DNA of 64,000 nt, taken from NCBI GenBank assembly GCA_012513815.1, contig JAAZBM010000011.1:186001-250000 (forward strand). The letters are read 5' to 3'. This stretch comes from Candidatus Sumerlaeota bacterium (lineage in GTDB: Bacteria > Sumerlaeota > Sumerlaeia > Sumerlaeales > Sumerlaeaceae). The notes under the pieces were generated by a model. It was not told where the DNA came from. It saw nothing but the letters and a program-made list of their open reading frames with translations, and ran no database searches. Made by a program: the position numbers and the translations under genes. This document shows, piece by piece, positions 1 through 7,387 of the stretch (the first letter of the stretch is position 1; each line of letters opens with the position of its first letter).

Positions 1-870
1 CATCATTACTCCATAGAGGCTGTCGGTGCTCAGGGCATCGTGGCGCATCGTCGGCCAGACATCAAAGCTGTCGCCAGGTGTGCGGCTGCCGCCGGAACCA
101 ATCACGTTTGGTACAAACAATTCGGTGCCAACCGCAACCGGAGAATTGGTCGGGTTGGTCAAATCCAGTTCAATCACCATGGCCGGATAAGAGGAATCTT
201 TTTCTTCGCCAATCACCATCGGGCTCCATGCGTTGATGGCAACCTTGAGCGGGCGCACAGGCTCGAAATCCAGATTTTCCAGCCGCATAAATGGCCATGC
301 GGCCTGAGCGTGTATGGCCTGTAGCGCCGGAAGATTCGCGAGCGCAGGACTCTGCAAACTCGGACGACTGCTGTCAAGACAGAGCAATGTGGCCTTACCA
401 CCGCCCGAGTATGTTTTGACTGATAATGCCAGAACCATGCCCGACAAACTGATGGACGAATCATAATTGTTCATGATTGAAGCGGCGCCAAAACGGCCGT
501 CGGCATACAGTTCAATCGCGCCGGTACCGATGCCACCAACGGGCATTCCATGATCCCAGTAGTTGCCGCCGTAGAGACCGCCATAAGAAGTGGCAGTTCC
601 GTCCGCGGCGTTCCATGTGCCCGGCATGCGGGAGCTAAGGGTCGGAATGGCAGGATAAGGAGTCGGCTTGGGTGTCGGTTTGGGAGGCTTTATAGGACGA
701 GGCTTCGGGCGGGGCCTGGGAGTCGGAGTCAATTCCACAGGCTGTTGCTGATACTCTTGTTGTGAACGGCGTCCGAAGAAACTAAAAAACTGCGCCGACG
801 CATTCTCGGAGAAAACGCACGAAATTATTACAACCAACCCTGATAAATAAAAACGTTGCCGGGGATGCAA
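1..870 (-). CDS. Secreted GH116-family glycosidase, N-terminal part (runs off the left edge)
   Basis: The frame is open from a TTG codon at 870-868 to the window edge (290 codons). The TTG is preceded by AGGAGAG about 9 nt upstream, and no in-frame ATG lies nearby. Residues about 9-28 form a hydrophobic signal peptide ending near NASAQ. A proline/lysine/threonine-rich linker follows (about residues 45-75). A region with the motif MPVGGIGTGAIELYADGRFG then matches the start of the GBA2/GH116 N-terminal domain, where PLGGIGTG is the family hallmark. The family hydrolyses beta-glucosides or related glycosides. The catalytic domain is beyond the edge, so substrate and activity cannot be judged. 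Export is inferred from the signal peptide; the linker may tether the enzyme to the cell surface. Confidence 0.75.
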   Translation of the reverse strand, partial: MHPRQRFYLSGLVVIISCVFSENASAQFFSFFGRRSQQEYQQQPVELTPTPRPRPKPRPIKPPKPTPKPTPYPAIPTLSSRMPGTWNAADGTATSYGGLYGGNYWDHGMPVGGIGTGAIELYADGRFGAASIMNNYDSSISLSGMVLALSVKTYSGGGKATLLCLDSSRPSLQSPALANLPALQAIHAQAAWPFMRLENLDFEPVRPLKVAINAWSPMVIGEEKDSSYPAMVIELDLTNPTNSPVAVGTELFVPNVIGSGGSRTPGDSFDVWPTMRHDALSTDSLYGVMM

Positions 871-928
871 TTTTTATAACTCTCCTACATAAGCTGTGGT
901 GAAAACAATCGATTTTCACAACAGTAGA

Positions 929-958
929 ATTATGACAATATAATAATATTATGCTCAA
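929..958 (-). promoter_or_regulatory. Candidate promoter of the GH116 gene
   Basis: Reading the minus strand, TTGAGC (958-953) and CATAAT (934-929) are separated by 18 nt. This is a fair sigma70-type pair and leaves a leader of about 50 nt before the TTG start. The surroundings are AT-rich, so chance matches are likely. Confidence 0.35.
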
Positions 959-1009
959 AAAAGCAAAATCTTTGTTTCGCTTCAGGCTGCAACCGGGAAA
1001 ATAGAGAGA

Positions 1010-1041
1010 ACCGCCGCGAAACCGGATGATTCTGCGGCGGT
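1010..1041 (-). terminator. Probable terminator after the first pseudopilin gene
   Basis: An 8-bp GC-rich stem (ACCGCCGC / GCGGCGGT) encloses a 16-nt loop about 40 nt past the pseudopilin stop. On the minus strand it is followed by a pyrimidine-rich TTCTCTCTATTTT run. The loop is long and the U-tract interrupted, so strength is uncertain. Confidence 0.5.
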
Positions 1042-1080
1042 ATCAACTCTTTGCTTTGCTAAAAATAAAAAGGCGAAAGA

Positions 1081-1740
1081 CTACTTCATGCCTTTAGATG
1101 TCAACTGAATATCACCGGCTGATATAGTGCCATTGGTCGGGTCGTAGTATGCAATCGGATTGCCCGAAGCATCTTCACCGGTCACGAAGCTGTTGTTGAC
1201 ATCGTTCACGACCTTATCCGGACCCATGCTCTGCAATTTCCATGCGCCAAAGTTCTTCTCGAATTTTTTGGCATCACTTTCCGAAATCTCAGCCCAACCG
1301 GCACTGGCCTTTTTACCTGAATAGGCTTTGCCCGTTGGAAGCCAGCAGCATGCCCAACCATCACCGGCACGGTTACCATTCAGGTTGCAGTAACGGAACT
1401 TTGTCCCCAACCAACCGTATGTAGCATTTCCATAAGTCTTTTCCATCCCCGAACCGACGGTGAACAAATCGTTTGGCACTGCCGTTATGTAGGCAACGGG
1501 CGAGGAAATGATGTCTGTGGTGTACCACGGGAACCCATAAGGTATACGATCGAACGGATACTTGCTGTGGTCAACCATGTATGATTCCAAAGCAGTTGCG
1601 AGGCTACGCATATCTGTTTTGCAACGAGAGACCTTGGCACGAACTTGTGCTTCAAGGAAATTGGGAACTGCGATAGCTGCCAGAATTGCGATAATAGCAA
1701 CCACAATCAGCAACTCAATGAGTGTAAATGCATGTTTCAT
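1081..1740 (-). CDS. Type II secretion/type IV pilin-like pseudopilin (GspG-like), copy 1
   Basis: The protein has 219 aa. Residues 1-32 are a class III prepilin leader: a very short basic start (MKHA), then FTLIELLIVVAIIAIL with the conserved Glu at mature position 5, and the helix AAIAVPNFLEAQ. PilD-type peptidase should cut before Phe. The rest is a small soluble head ending in a GPDK segment and YYDPTNGTISAGDI, a tail pattern shared with the next two genes. An AAAGGAT ribosome site precedes the ATG. No secretin, ATPase or platform gene is in the window. The protein could be a minor or major pseudopilin of a secretion machine encoded elsewhere, or a surface fibre subunit. A 15-nt inverted repeat lies about 40 nt upstream. 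Confidence 0.9.
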   Translation of the reverse strand: MKHAFTLIELLIVVAIIAILAAIAVPNFLEAQVRAKVSRCKTDMRSLATALESYMVDHSKYPFDRIPYGFPWYTTDIISSPVAYITAVPNDLFTVGSGMEKTYGNATYGWLGTKFRYCNLNGNRAGDGWACCWLPTGKAYSGKKASAGWAEISESDAKKFEKNFGAWKLQSMGPDKVVNDVNNSFVTGEDASGNPIAYYDPTNGTISAGDIQLTSKGMK

Positions 1741-1778
1741 GATATTTTTATCCTTTTGTATGATAAAATAATAATTGA

Positions 1779-1793
1779 GCTAAACTCTTTAGC
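1779..1793. promoter_or_regulatory. Inverted repeat upstream of pseudopilin copy 1
   Basis: GCTAAA-CTC-TTTAGC is a perfect 6-bp-arm palindrome, 38 nt upstream of the start codon, in an AT-rich stretch that should hold the promoter. It may be an operator; nothing identifies a binding protein. Confidence 0.3.
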
Positions 1794-1883
1794 TGTTTAC
1801 CATTATAATGAAAAACACAAATTTTTGCAAGAGTTTTTTTCATAACATGCAAAAAAATGATTATTCTTTGGGGATAAACTCAC

Positions 1884-1928
1884 GATTCGCCGCAATTAAC
1901 CCTCCCAAAGGGAAAATCGTGGCGAATC
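1884..1928. other. Stem-loop between pseudopilin copies 1 and 2
   Basis: Outer arms GATTCGCC and GGCGAATC (8 bp, perfect) enclose a smaller CCCT/AGGG stem. It sits about 30 nt past the stop of pseudopilin copy 2, where a terminator would be expected, but no clear U-tract follows on either strand. It may be a 3'-end stabilising structure. Confidence 0.4.
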
Positions 1929-1960
1929 TCAGACTTTTAGTTCAGTTTAAAAGGATGCTA

Positions 1961-2596
1961 TTAGTTCGGATAGTTTGGGCTGATTTGAGCGCGAATAATA
2001 TCACCATTACTCACAGTACCATTGGTCGAATCATACGGCAGTGGAACCTGTGAAGAATAATATGCGTTAGGACCTGTGGTGCCCGGACCTTCCCAACCAT
2101 GAGGACCATAGGTGCGATCGGGACCGGCACTATCAAGATACCAGCCACCGTACTGACGCTGCAATCCGGGGAGGAAGCTTGCCGCACTGGAACGACCTGT
2201 CAGTGTGGGGAAATCCATGCCCCATGTTGACGACGTGGAAATATAGCGCAAGCCCTGATACTGTCTTGTGGTCGCCTGTACACGGAACTGATCTTGGAAG
2301 TCACATGTCGTCAAGTAGGAAACCGGTGACGTGAGAGTGAAGTTCAAATACCAATAACCCACACTGTTGTAGGGAGCAGGCGGGGCAGTACCGGTATTGT
2401 ACCCATCATAAGGATACTTGTTCCAATCGACAAAATATGATTCCAAACCAGTCGCGATAGTACGCATATCTGACTTGGCACGTGTTACCTTGGCACGTGT
2501 TTGTGCTTCGAGGAAATTGGGCACAGCGATGGCGGCCAGAATCGCGATGATTGCGACCACAATCAAAAGCTCAATGAGCGTAAAAGCATGTTTCAT
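1961..2596 (-). CDS. Type II secretion/type IV pilin-like pseudopilin (GspG-like), copy 2
   Basis: The protein has 211 aa with the same prepilin leader and helix as its neighbours, then AKVTRAKSDMRTIATGLESY, typical of GspG-like heads. The C-terminus carries SAGPDRTYGP and YDSTNGTVSNGDI. An upstream ATG at 2605 would add three residues, but it sits only 3 nt from the AGGAG ribosome site, whereas the ATG at 2596 gives the exact MKHAFTL start of the paralogues, so 2596 is preferred. The middle of the head (residues about 60-160) is rich in Tyr, Gly, Ser and Thr and differs strongly from copies 1 and 3. The three are diversified subunits rather than fresh duplicates; synonymous sites in the leader also differ. 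Confidence 0.9.
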   Translation of the reverse strand: MKHAFTLIELLIVVAIIAILAAIAVPNFLEAQTRAKVTRAKSDMRTIATGLESYFVDWNKYPYDGYNTGTAPPAPYNSVGYWYLNFTLTSPVSYLTTCDFQDQFRVQATTRQYQGLRYISTSSTWGMDFPTLTGRSSAASFLPGLQRQYGGWYLDSAGPDRTYGPHGWEGPGTTGPNAYYSSQVPLPYDSTNGTVSNGDIIRAQISPNYPN

Positions 2597-2648
2597 TATC
2601 TTCATCTTCTCCTGATATGTTTTATGATTTAAGGGATGATGTGTTCCT

Positions 2649-2654
2649 TATTAT
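2649..2654 (-). promoter_or_regulatory. Possible -10 element for pseudopilin copy 2
   Basis: A perfect TATAAT on the minus strand lies about 50 nt upstream of the start and downstream of the terminator closing copy 3. No convincing -35 box is visible at 16-18 nt, so this is weak. It fits separate transcription of the paralogues. Confidence 0.3.
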
Positions 2655-2707
2655 AAAAGCAATATAGCATAGTTTGATTTACAAATACAAGTATAAAATG
2701 CAATATG

Positions 2708-2742
2708 AAAAAAAACCTTAATCGCAAACGATTAAGGTTTTT
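2708..2742 (-). terminator. Intrinsic terminator after pseudopilin copy 3
   Basis: Perfect 14-bp stem (arms 2711-2724 and 2729-2742) with a 4-nt loop. On the minus strand it is followed by a run of eight T's ending at 2708. It lies 20 nt past the stop of copy 3 and should separate its transcript from copy 2. Confidence 0.88.
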
Positions 2743-2761
2743 ATACTAAACCGTATTCAGA

Positions 2762-3421
2762 TTAGTTCGAATAACCTTCGCCACTTTTCTGGGTACGCAA
2801 AATATCACCATAGCTTGTTGTTCCGTTTGTTGGATCATAAGGCATGTTCATATCGTACAAGCTCTGCTTTACGCCGTTATACGTAATAACCCAAACAGCC
2901 GGATTGTAGGTCGTGTTTGAACCGTTCGAGAGCACTCTGTCGGGACCGGACGAGGACATACGCCACATACCCATTGCTTGGGCATACATGTCATAGTATG
3001 AACCACTGCCAGTAGCAGTCCCGGTACCATTCGAGTATTCTTTGTAACCTGTGGACACAGGAGCCCAAGTTGCGCCAACATTCGTATAGCGAAGGTTGCG
3101 ATAAAGAGTGCTGGTATTCTGTGTGCGGAATGGGTCATCAAAATCGCTGATCGTCGAATAGGCAACAGGCGTCGTAATGATGTATGGCAACTGCCAATAG
3201 TTGAACCCTGTCACTTTGGAGTTGGAACCATCAAAGGGATAGCGATTCCAGTCGACGAAATAGGACTCGAGTGCGGTTGCAATCGTGCGCATATCCGATT
3301 TGCAACGTGTCACCTTAGCGCGTGTCTGCGCTTCGAGGAAGTTGGGGACTGCGATGGCTGCCAAAATCGCAATGATAGCAACCACAATCAAAAGCTCAAT
3401 GAGCGTAAAAGCGTGTTTCAT
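2762..3421 (-). CDS. Type II secretion/type IV pilin-like pseudopilin (GspG-like), copy 3
   Basis: The protein has 219 aa, with the same cleavable leader and hydrophobic helix (residues 1-32) and a head starting AKVTRCKSDMRTIATALESY. The tail has SSGPDRV and YDPTNGTTSYGDIL. The middle is again rich in Tyr, Ser, Thr and Gly but unlike copies 1 and 2. The gene is furthest upstream of the three and has its own strong terminator. A weak TTTATC-17-TATATT pair (3473-3445, minus strand) is a possible promoter. The GGAGAG ribosome site precedes the ATG. Confidence 0.9.
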   Translation of the reverse strand: MKHAFTLIELLIVVAIIAILAAIAVPNFLEAQTRAKVTRCKSDMRTIATALESYFVDWNRYPFDGSNSKVTGFNYWQLPYIITTPVAYSTISDFDDPFRTQNTSTLYRNLRYTNVGATWAPVSTGYKEYSNGTGTATGSGSYYDMYAQAMGMWRMSSSGPDRVLSNGSNTTYNPAVWVITYNGVKQSLYDMNMPYDPTNGTTSYGDILRTQKSGEGYSN

Positions 3422-3616
3422 GATTTTCTGTTTCTCTCCATGATAATATAATAGTTCCCATTTGGGGGATAAACCTATATGTCTCTATTTTTGCACAAAT
3501 TCACGTAAATTGCAAGTGTTATTTTACTTTTTTTTCATTTTCTACGTATTAATTAGGCAAAAAATATCTACACTCCCCTAAATGATTAGAGATTCTTGGA
3601 AAATTTTCTTAAAGTT

Positions 3617-5194
3617 TCACTTGCTTTTTTCATCAAATACTGTTGGCAATGCCGCCAACAAATCGCGTATCATCACACCGCGTTCATCCATGCGCCGACA
3701 GCATTCATCACCGGCACGAGCCAGCAAACGGCATCCCAACACAGCCGCCTTCCATGACGTCAAACCCTGTGCCATGAGGCCGCCAATCAGCCCACTCAGC
3801 ACATCTCCGGTGCCACCACGTGACAAAACAGGCGACGCGTAATTGTCCATCCATAGCTGGGCATCAGGACGAGCAATCACCGTACAAGCGCCCTTGAGCA
3901 AGACAACGGCACTAAACTGCTTAGCCAGTGCCCGTGCCGTCGCGCATCGGTCGATCTGTATTTCATCGATTGTCTTCCCAAGCAATCGCGCCGCTTCGCC
4001 CGGGTGTGGCGTTATCACGCAGTGCTCCGCGTTCTGCGCTTGGAAGGGAATCACCGACGCCGCAATGCAATTCAAACCATCGGCATCAATCACAACTGCA
4101 GGCGCTTTGTCGGTTTGCAAATCTCTCAGCAAAACGCTCACCAGTTTCTGCGTGCCGTCACTGCATCCCAAGCCGGGACCAATGACGACGGCATTCATTT
4201 TCGGCAACATTCTCTGAAGTATTTCGGCGGATTGCCCATCCAGAAAATCCGGGTCGGCGCTCGGCGCAATGATTGTGCAACTCTCGGGGAGAGCGTTTTT
4301 GTAAATCGCGTTTTGTTCGCGTGTCGTCGCAATATAGACCAGTCCCGTGCCCACTCGATGTGCCGCCGTTGCAGAGAAAATCGCAGCCCCGGCATAGGGC
4401 GCGCTGCCGCAAACACACATCAGGCGCCCAAAGCTGCCCTTGTTGGCATTGAGCGGACGCGGCGGCAACCACGACTTGAGTTCCGTCCAGTCTTCCCAAT
4501 TCTCTGTGACTTCTTCATCGCTCAGCAAAGCGTCCGGAAACTGTATTTTTTCAATCACAATTCGGCCGGCGCATAACGCATCCGGCATCGCAAACAAACA
4601 GCGTTTGGGCGCACCGACGCACACGGTCAAATCCGCATGAACAGCAGTGCTGCCGCGAACCGCATCGCCCAAGCCCGATGGCACATCAACCGCGACAATG
4701 GGAAGCCGACCCTTGCATTGGTTTATCAAGTTGACAGCATCCGCCCAGTAGTCGGCGAGTGGCCGCGACAACCCAACGCCGAAAATCGCGTCGACGATAC
4801 CCTGCGCTGTGCCGAGCCGGTCGCTCAAATCATCAACGCCCATGCGCACTGACACTGTGCCGGAAGGAACCTTGCACATGACATCACACAAGAAATCCCA
4901 AGCTTGCGCGGCCTCACCTTTTAAATCCGGCGAGGAACACAAAAAGACGACGTCCGCGGAATAGCCTCTGTCCGCGTATTCGCTTGCCAACACAGAGGCG
5001 ACAATCAGTCCATCGCCGCCGTTGTTGCCATTGCCGCAGACAACGCACCAACGCCGCACTGATGGATACTCACTGACCAGACGACGCGCGATGGCTCGCC
5101 CGGCCGAGAGCATGAGGTCGAACCCGGCGATTCCATATTCATTCTGGGTACGCCGATCAACTTCCTGAGCATGAATGCTGGTAAATACTTTCAT
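3617..5194 (-). CDS. nnr: Bifunctional NAD(P)H-hydrate epimerase / ADP-dependent dehydratase
   Basis: The 525-aa protein has two domains, the usual fused form. Residues about 1-215 are the YjeF-N epimerase (GNGNNGGDGLIVASVL; later VDVPSGLG). Residues about 235-520 are the ribokinase-like dehydratase: KGSFGRLMCVCGSAPYAGAA, VVIGPGLG, VIDADGLN, ITPHPGEAARLLG and the nucleotide-site SRGGTGDVLSGLIGG. It repairs the damaged cofactor forms NADHX and NADPHX in the cytosol: the epimerase interconverts R and S forms, and the dehydratase restores NAD(P)H using ADP or ATP. The ATG directly abuts the stop codon of the upstream cupin gene, so the two are translationally coupled. All catalytic motifs appear intact. 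Confidence 0.95.
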   Translation of the reverse strand: MKVFTSIHAQEVDRRTQNEYGIAGFDLMLSAGRAIARRLVSEYPSVRRWCVVCGNGNNGGDGLIVASVLASEYADRGYSADVVFLCSSPDLKGEAAQAWDFLCDVMCKVPSGTVSVRMGVDDLSDRLGTAQGIVDAIFGVGLSRPLADYWADAVNLINQCKGRLPIVAVDVPSGLGDAVRGSTAVHADLTVCVGAPKRCLFAMPDALCAGRIVIEKIQFPDALLSDEEVTENWEDWTELKSWLPPRPLNANKGSFGRLMCVCGSAPYAGAAIFSATAAHRVGTGLVYIATTREQNAIYKNALPESCTIIAPSADPDFLDGQSAEILQRMLPKMNAVVIGPGLGCSDGTQKLVSVLLRDLQTDKAPAVVIDADGLNCIAASVIPFQAQNAEHCVITPHPGEAARLLGKTIDEIQIDRCATARALAKQFSAVVLLKGACTVIARPDAQLWMDNYASPVLSRGGTGDVLSGLIGGLMAQGLTSWKAAVLGCRLLARAGDECCRRMDERGVMIRDLLAALPTVFDEKSK

Positions 5195-5539
5195 TTATTC
5201 CTTGATAATCAATGCCATAAAAACAAGCGGTTCGCTGCCTGTGTTTTCCAAACCATGACCGGTTCCATCCGCACAATACAGCACATCGCCGGGCTTGACG
5301 GGTGTCGGAGTGCCATTGTCACTGTAGAGTCCTTCGCCAGACAAAATGTAATAAGCTTCGGCTTCGCCATGATGCTCATGATAGCCAAGTGTCGCTCCCA
5401 CTTCGATTGTGACCGAGGCATACATTCCGCATTTATCTTTCAGTTCCGCAGGGCCAAGCAAGTGCTTCATAATCAGCTTGCCTTTGCCTCCCGCAACGTT
5501 CTCCTTGCACAGTGTTTGAATCTCTCGTCTTCCGCTCAT
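5195..5539 (-). CDS. Small single-domain cupin protein
   Basis: The 114-aa protein is one beta-barrel cupin. The first metal-binding motif appears as GYHEHHGEAEAYYILSGEG (two His, one Glu and the spacing typical of cupin motif 1), and motif 2 as PGDVLYCADGTGHGLENTG. Such proteins bind a divalent metal and act as small isomerases, dioxygenases or sugar sensors; the exact reaction cannot be read from sequence. The stop codon is immediately followed by the nnr start, so it is the first gene of a two-gene unit and may be translationally coupled to metabolite repair. Confidence 0.85.
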   Translation of the reverse strand: MSGRREIQTLCKENVAGGKGKLIMKHLLGPAELKDKCGMYASVTIEVGATLGYHEHHGEAEAYYILSGEGLYSDNGTPTPVKPGDVLYCADGTGHGLENTGSEPLVFMALIIKE

Positions 5540-5683
5540 TGATATAAGTCCATTGTACCTTTCATACAGTTATCTTATATAAAAAGAATTCAGGTGAACG
5601 AACATTCACTATTTTTCGTGCGGTGATGATTTTCACGTTAAAAACTCAAACAGCCTCCAATCACAAGAGTATGTTATATAGAT

Positions 5684-6046
5684 ATGAAATCGACTTCTAA
5701 AACTTTTCGCGTGATGGCATTGTCGAGTCTGGCAATTGTCAGTTTGTCCTTGCTTACCGCTTGTGGTGGCGTGCGTCGCACAGCCTACATCTGCTCGGCT
5801 CCGGCGGGCGCAGAATGCCGTGTGAATGGTGTCTACTACGGAAAAACACCCGTCGCAATGCCTTATCTGTGGAATTGGTATTATGAAATCAATTTGAGCA
5901 AAGAAGGCTATCAGCCGGTCAAAGACATGAAGTTCTTTAAGCCGGCATTCTACAATCAAATTCCGTTTGATTTCGTCACTGAATCTCTGCCGTTCCCGGT
6001 CAGAGAAACTAAAGAATTGAACTATAGTCTGACCCCGACAAAGTAA
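5684..6046 (+). CDS. PEGA-domain-like lipoprotein
   Basis: The 120-aa product starts with a basic n-region, a hydrophobic stretch and the lipobox LLTAC (Cys at residue 27), so it should be acylated and anchored in a membrane. The mature part has APAGAECRVNGVYYGKTPV and later INLSKEGYQPV, the pattern of PEGA domains (surface beta-modules: Pro-Glu-Gly-Ala repeats with G-x-TP and GY motifs). It ends 4 nt before the polysaccharide deacetylase gene, so both are probably one operon. The role may be envelope-associated; no enzymatic site is visible. A clear ribosome site is lacking, but the lipobox supports this ATG. Confidence 0.8.
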   Translation: MKSTSKTFRVMALSSLAIVSLSLLTACGGVRRTAYICSAPAGAECRVNGVYYGKTPVAMPYLWNWYYEINLSKEGYQPVKDMKFFKPAFYNQIPFDFVTESLPFPVRETKELNYSLTPTK

Positions 6047-6050
6047 CATT

Positions 6051-7274
6051 ATGGACGCCTTCAAAAAAGTTTTTCTGGTTTTCTTTCTCATTATTCTTGT
6101 GGGCGGTGGTTTCAGCCTGTACAAGTATTGGCGCGAACTCGACGACAAAGGTCAGCTGACAAATCTCTTTGAAAAGATGATGCCCAACTTAGCGAAAATG
6201 CCGAAGGATGAAACTCTGCCGGATCAGAGCCAACCCCGTGGCGGAAATATCGCGGCGATTGTGCTTGATTATAAGGAAGCCGCCAAAGCCGAGGAAGAAG
6301 CACGACGCACCGGCAAGCCGCTCAAACGCAACACCGTCAAGCTTGTACCCACGCCCGGCCCGGACGACCAGTTGCTCATGGAATGGTCAACCGGACGCAA
6401 AATGGTCGCGTTGACTTATGACGACGGCCCCAACAAAACGTATACCCCACTGCTGCTGAATGTGCTCCGCGAGAAAAAAGCCAAGGCGACATTTTTTGTT
6501 CTTGGCCAGAACATCAAGGGCAACGAAGAATTGCTGCGTGAGGTGGCAAAAGAAGGACACGAAATCGGAAGCCACAGCTGGTCACACAAGCAGCTTTCAC
6601 GCCTAAAGGGGGAAGCCCTCGCGGCCGAAATCAACAAGGGAATGGAAGGCATTGCCCAAGTGACCGGAATACAGCCACGACTCGTGCGCCCACCCTATGG
6701 AGCTCAGAATCAGACGACTCGCGATTTCGCCAAAGAACACAATATCTATCTCATCAACTGGAGCGTTGACACAAACGACTGGCAGAAGAAAACAACAGTG
6801 GAAAGTGTCGTCGCCGAAGTCGGCAAGAGCGCCTATGACGGATGCATCATTCTGATGCACGATCGTCTGGACAAAACCATCGCCGCAACCGGACAGATTA
6901 TCGACCTACTGAACAGTAAAGGATATCGGTGCGTGACGGTGAGTCAGTTGCTCGGATTGGAAGACCCCGATGCTCCTAAACCAACACCCACACCGTTCCC
7001 AACTCCACCGCCGATTGAAACAGTAACACTGCCACAACCCGGCAGCGCTGTGCCCGTGGCTCCAACACCGGCAGCTCTGCCGCTTAACGTGATGACAACA
7101 GTCACCGCGACACCAATCCCTGCGCCAACACCGACGCCTGTCATGGCACTGCCCTTGCCGCAGTTGCCCGTGTCGTCGCTGCCGCAACCCGCGCAGACAA
7201 CAGCAACAACGCCCACGTTTGAGTCTGCCGTGCCTGATTTGCCGCCGGAAGTCATTACGGTTCAGCCGCGCTAA
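6051..7274 (+). CDS. Membrane-anchored NodB-type polysaccharide deacetylase
   Basis: The protein has 407 aa. Residues 8-25 are a single N-terminal membrane anchor. The NodB (CE4) domain spans about residues 120-300 with the expected motifs: ALTYDDGP (catalytic Asp and metal Asp), HEIGSHSWSH (metal His pair), RPPYG (Arg, binding Tyr), a VDTNDW segment and the final GCIILMHD. The family removes N- or O-acetyl groups from peptidoglycan or other polysaccharides in the periplasm. From about residue 308 on, the tail is a low-complexity Pro/Thr/Val/Ala stretch of about 100 residues that may cross the envelope or bind the wall. It follows a PEGA-like lipoprotein by 4 nt, which suggests joint action at the envelope. 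Confidence 0.92.
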   Translation: MDAFKKVFLVFFLIILVGGGFSLYKYWRELDDKGQLTNLFEKMMPNLAKMPKDETLPDQSQPRGGNIAAIVLDYKEAAKAEEEARRTGKPLKRNTVKLVPTPGPDDQLLMEWSTGRKMVALTYDDGPNKTYTPLLLNVLREKKAKATFFVLGQNIKGNEELLREVAKEGHEIGSHSWSHKQLSRLKGEALAAEINKGMEGIAQVTGIQPRLVRPPYGAQNQTTRDFAKEHNIYLINWSVDTNDWQKKTTVESVVAEVGKSAYDGCIILMHDRLDKTIAATGQIIDLLNSKGYRCVTVSQLLGLEDPDAPKPTPTPFPTPPPIETVTLPQPGSAVPVAPTPAALPLNVMTTVTATPIPAPTPTPVMALPLPQLPVSSLPQPAQTTATTPTFESAVPDLPPEVITVQPR

Positions 7275-7320
7275 ACCACCAACAGCACGACCATCAAGTC
7301 TTGACGTTTTATCTGCATTT

Positions 7321-7351
7321 TTGTCGAATAGAAAACAACTTCCCGTATAAT
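7321..7351 (+). promoter_or_regulatory. Candidate dinB promoter
   Basis: A perfect TATAAT (7346-7351) lies 37 nt before the TTG start. TTGTCG (7321-7326) is the best -35 match but its 19-nt spacer is long. The LexA-like box lies just downstream, where it would block the polymerase. Confidence 0.45.
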
Positions 7352-7368
7352 TTTCAGTAAATCATTTA

Positions 7369-7384
7369 TAGAACATTTGTTTTA
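7369..7384 (+). promoter_or_regulatory. LexA-like operator (SOS box) before dinB
   Basis: TAGAAC-ATTT-GTTTTA matches the GAAC-N4-GTTC LexA/DinR consensus with one mismatch. It ends 3 nt before the dinB start and shares its flanks (TAGAAC) with the perfect box upstream of recA. The position, between the -10 element and the start, is suitable for repression. Confidence 0.6.
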
Positions 7385-7387
7385 ATT

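Noticed and set aside
3422-3616. AT-rich gap between pseudopilin copy 3 and nnr
   Set aside because: No gene, no strong hairpin after nnr and only a weak promoter match; nothing else could be supported.
5594-5609. GTGAA-N6-TTCAC palindrome with GAACGAACATTC inside
   Set aside because: It resembles a LexA box only with a mismatch in the right half and lies between cupin and lipoprotein genes with no SOS role. I do not count it as an SOS box.
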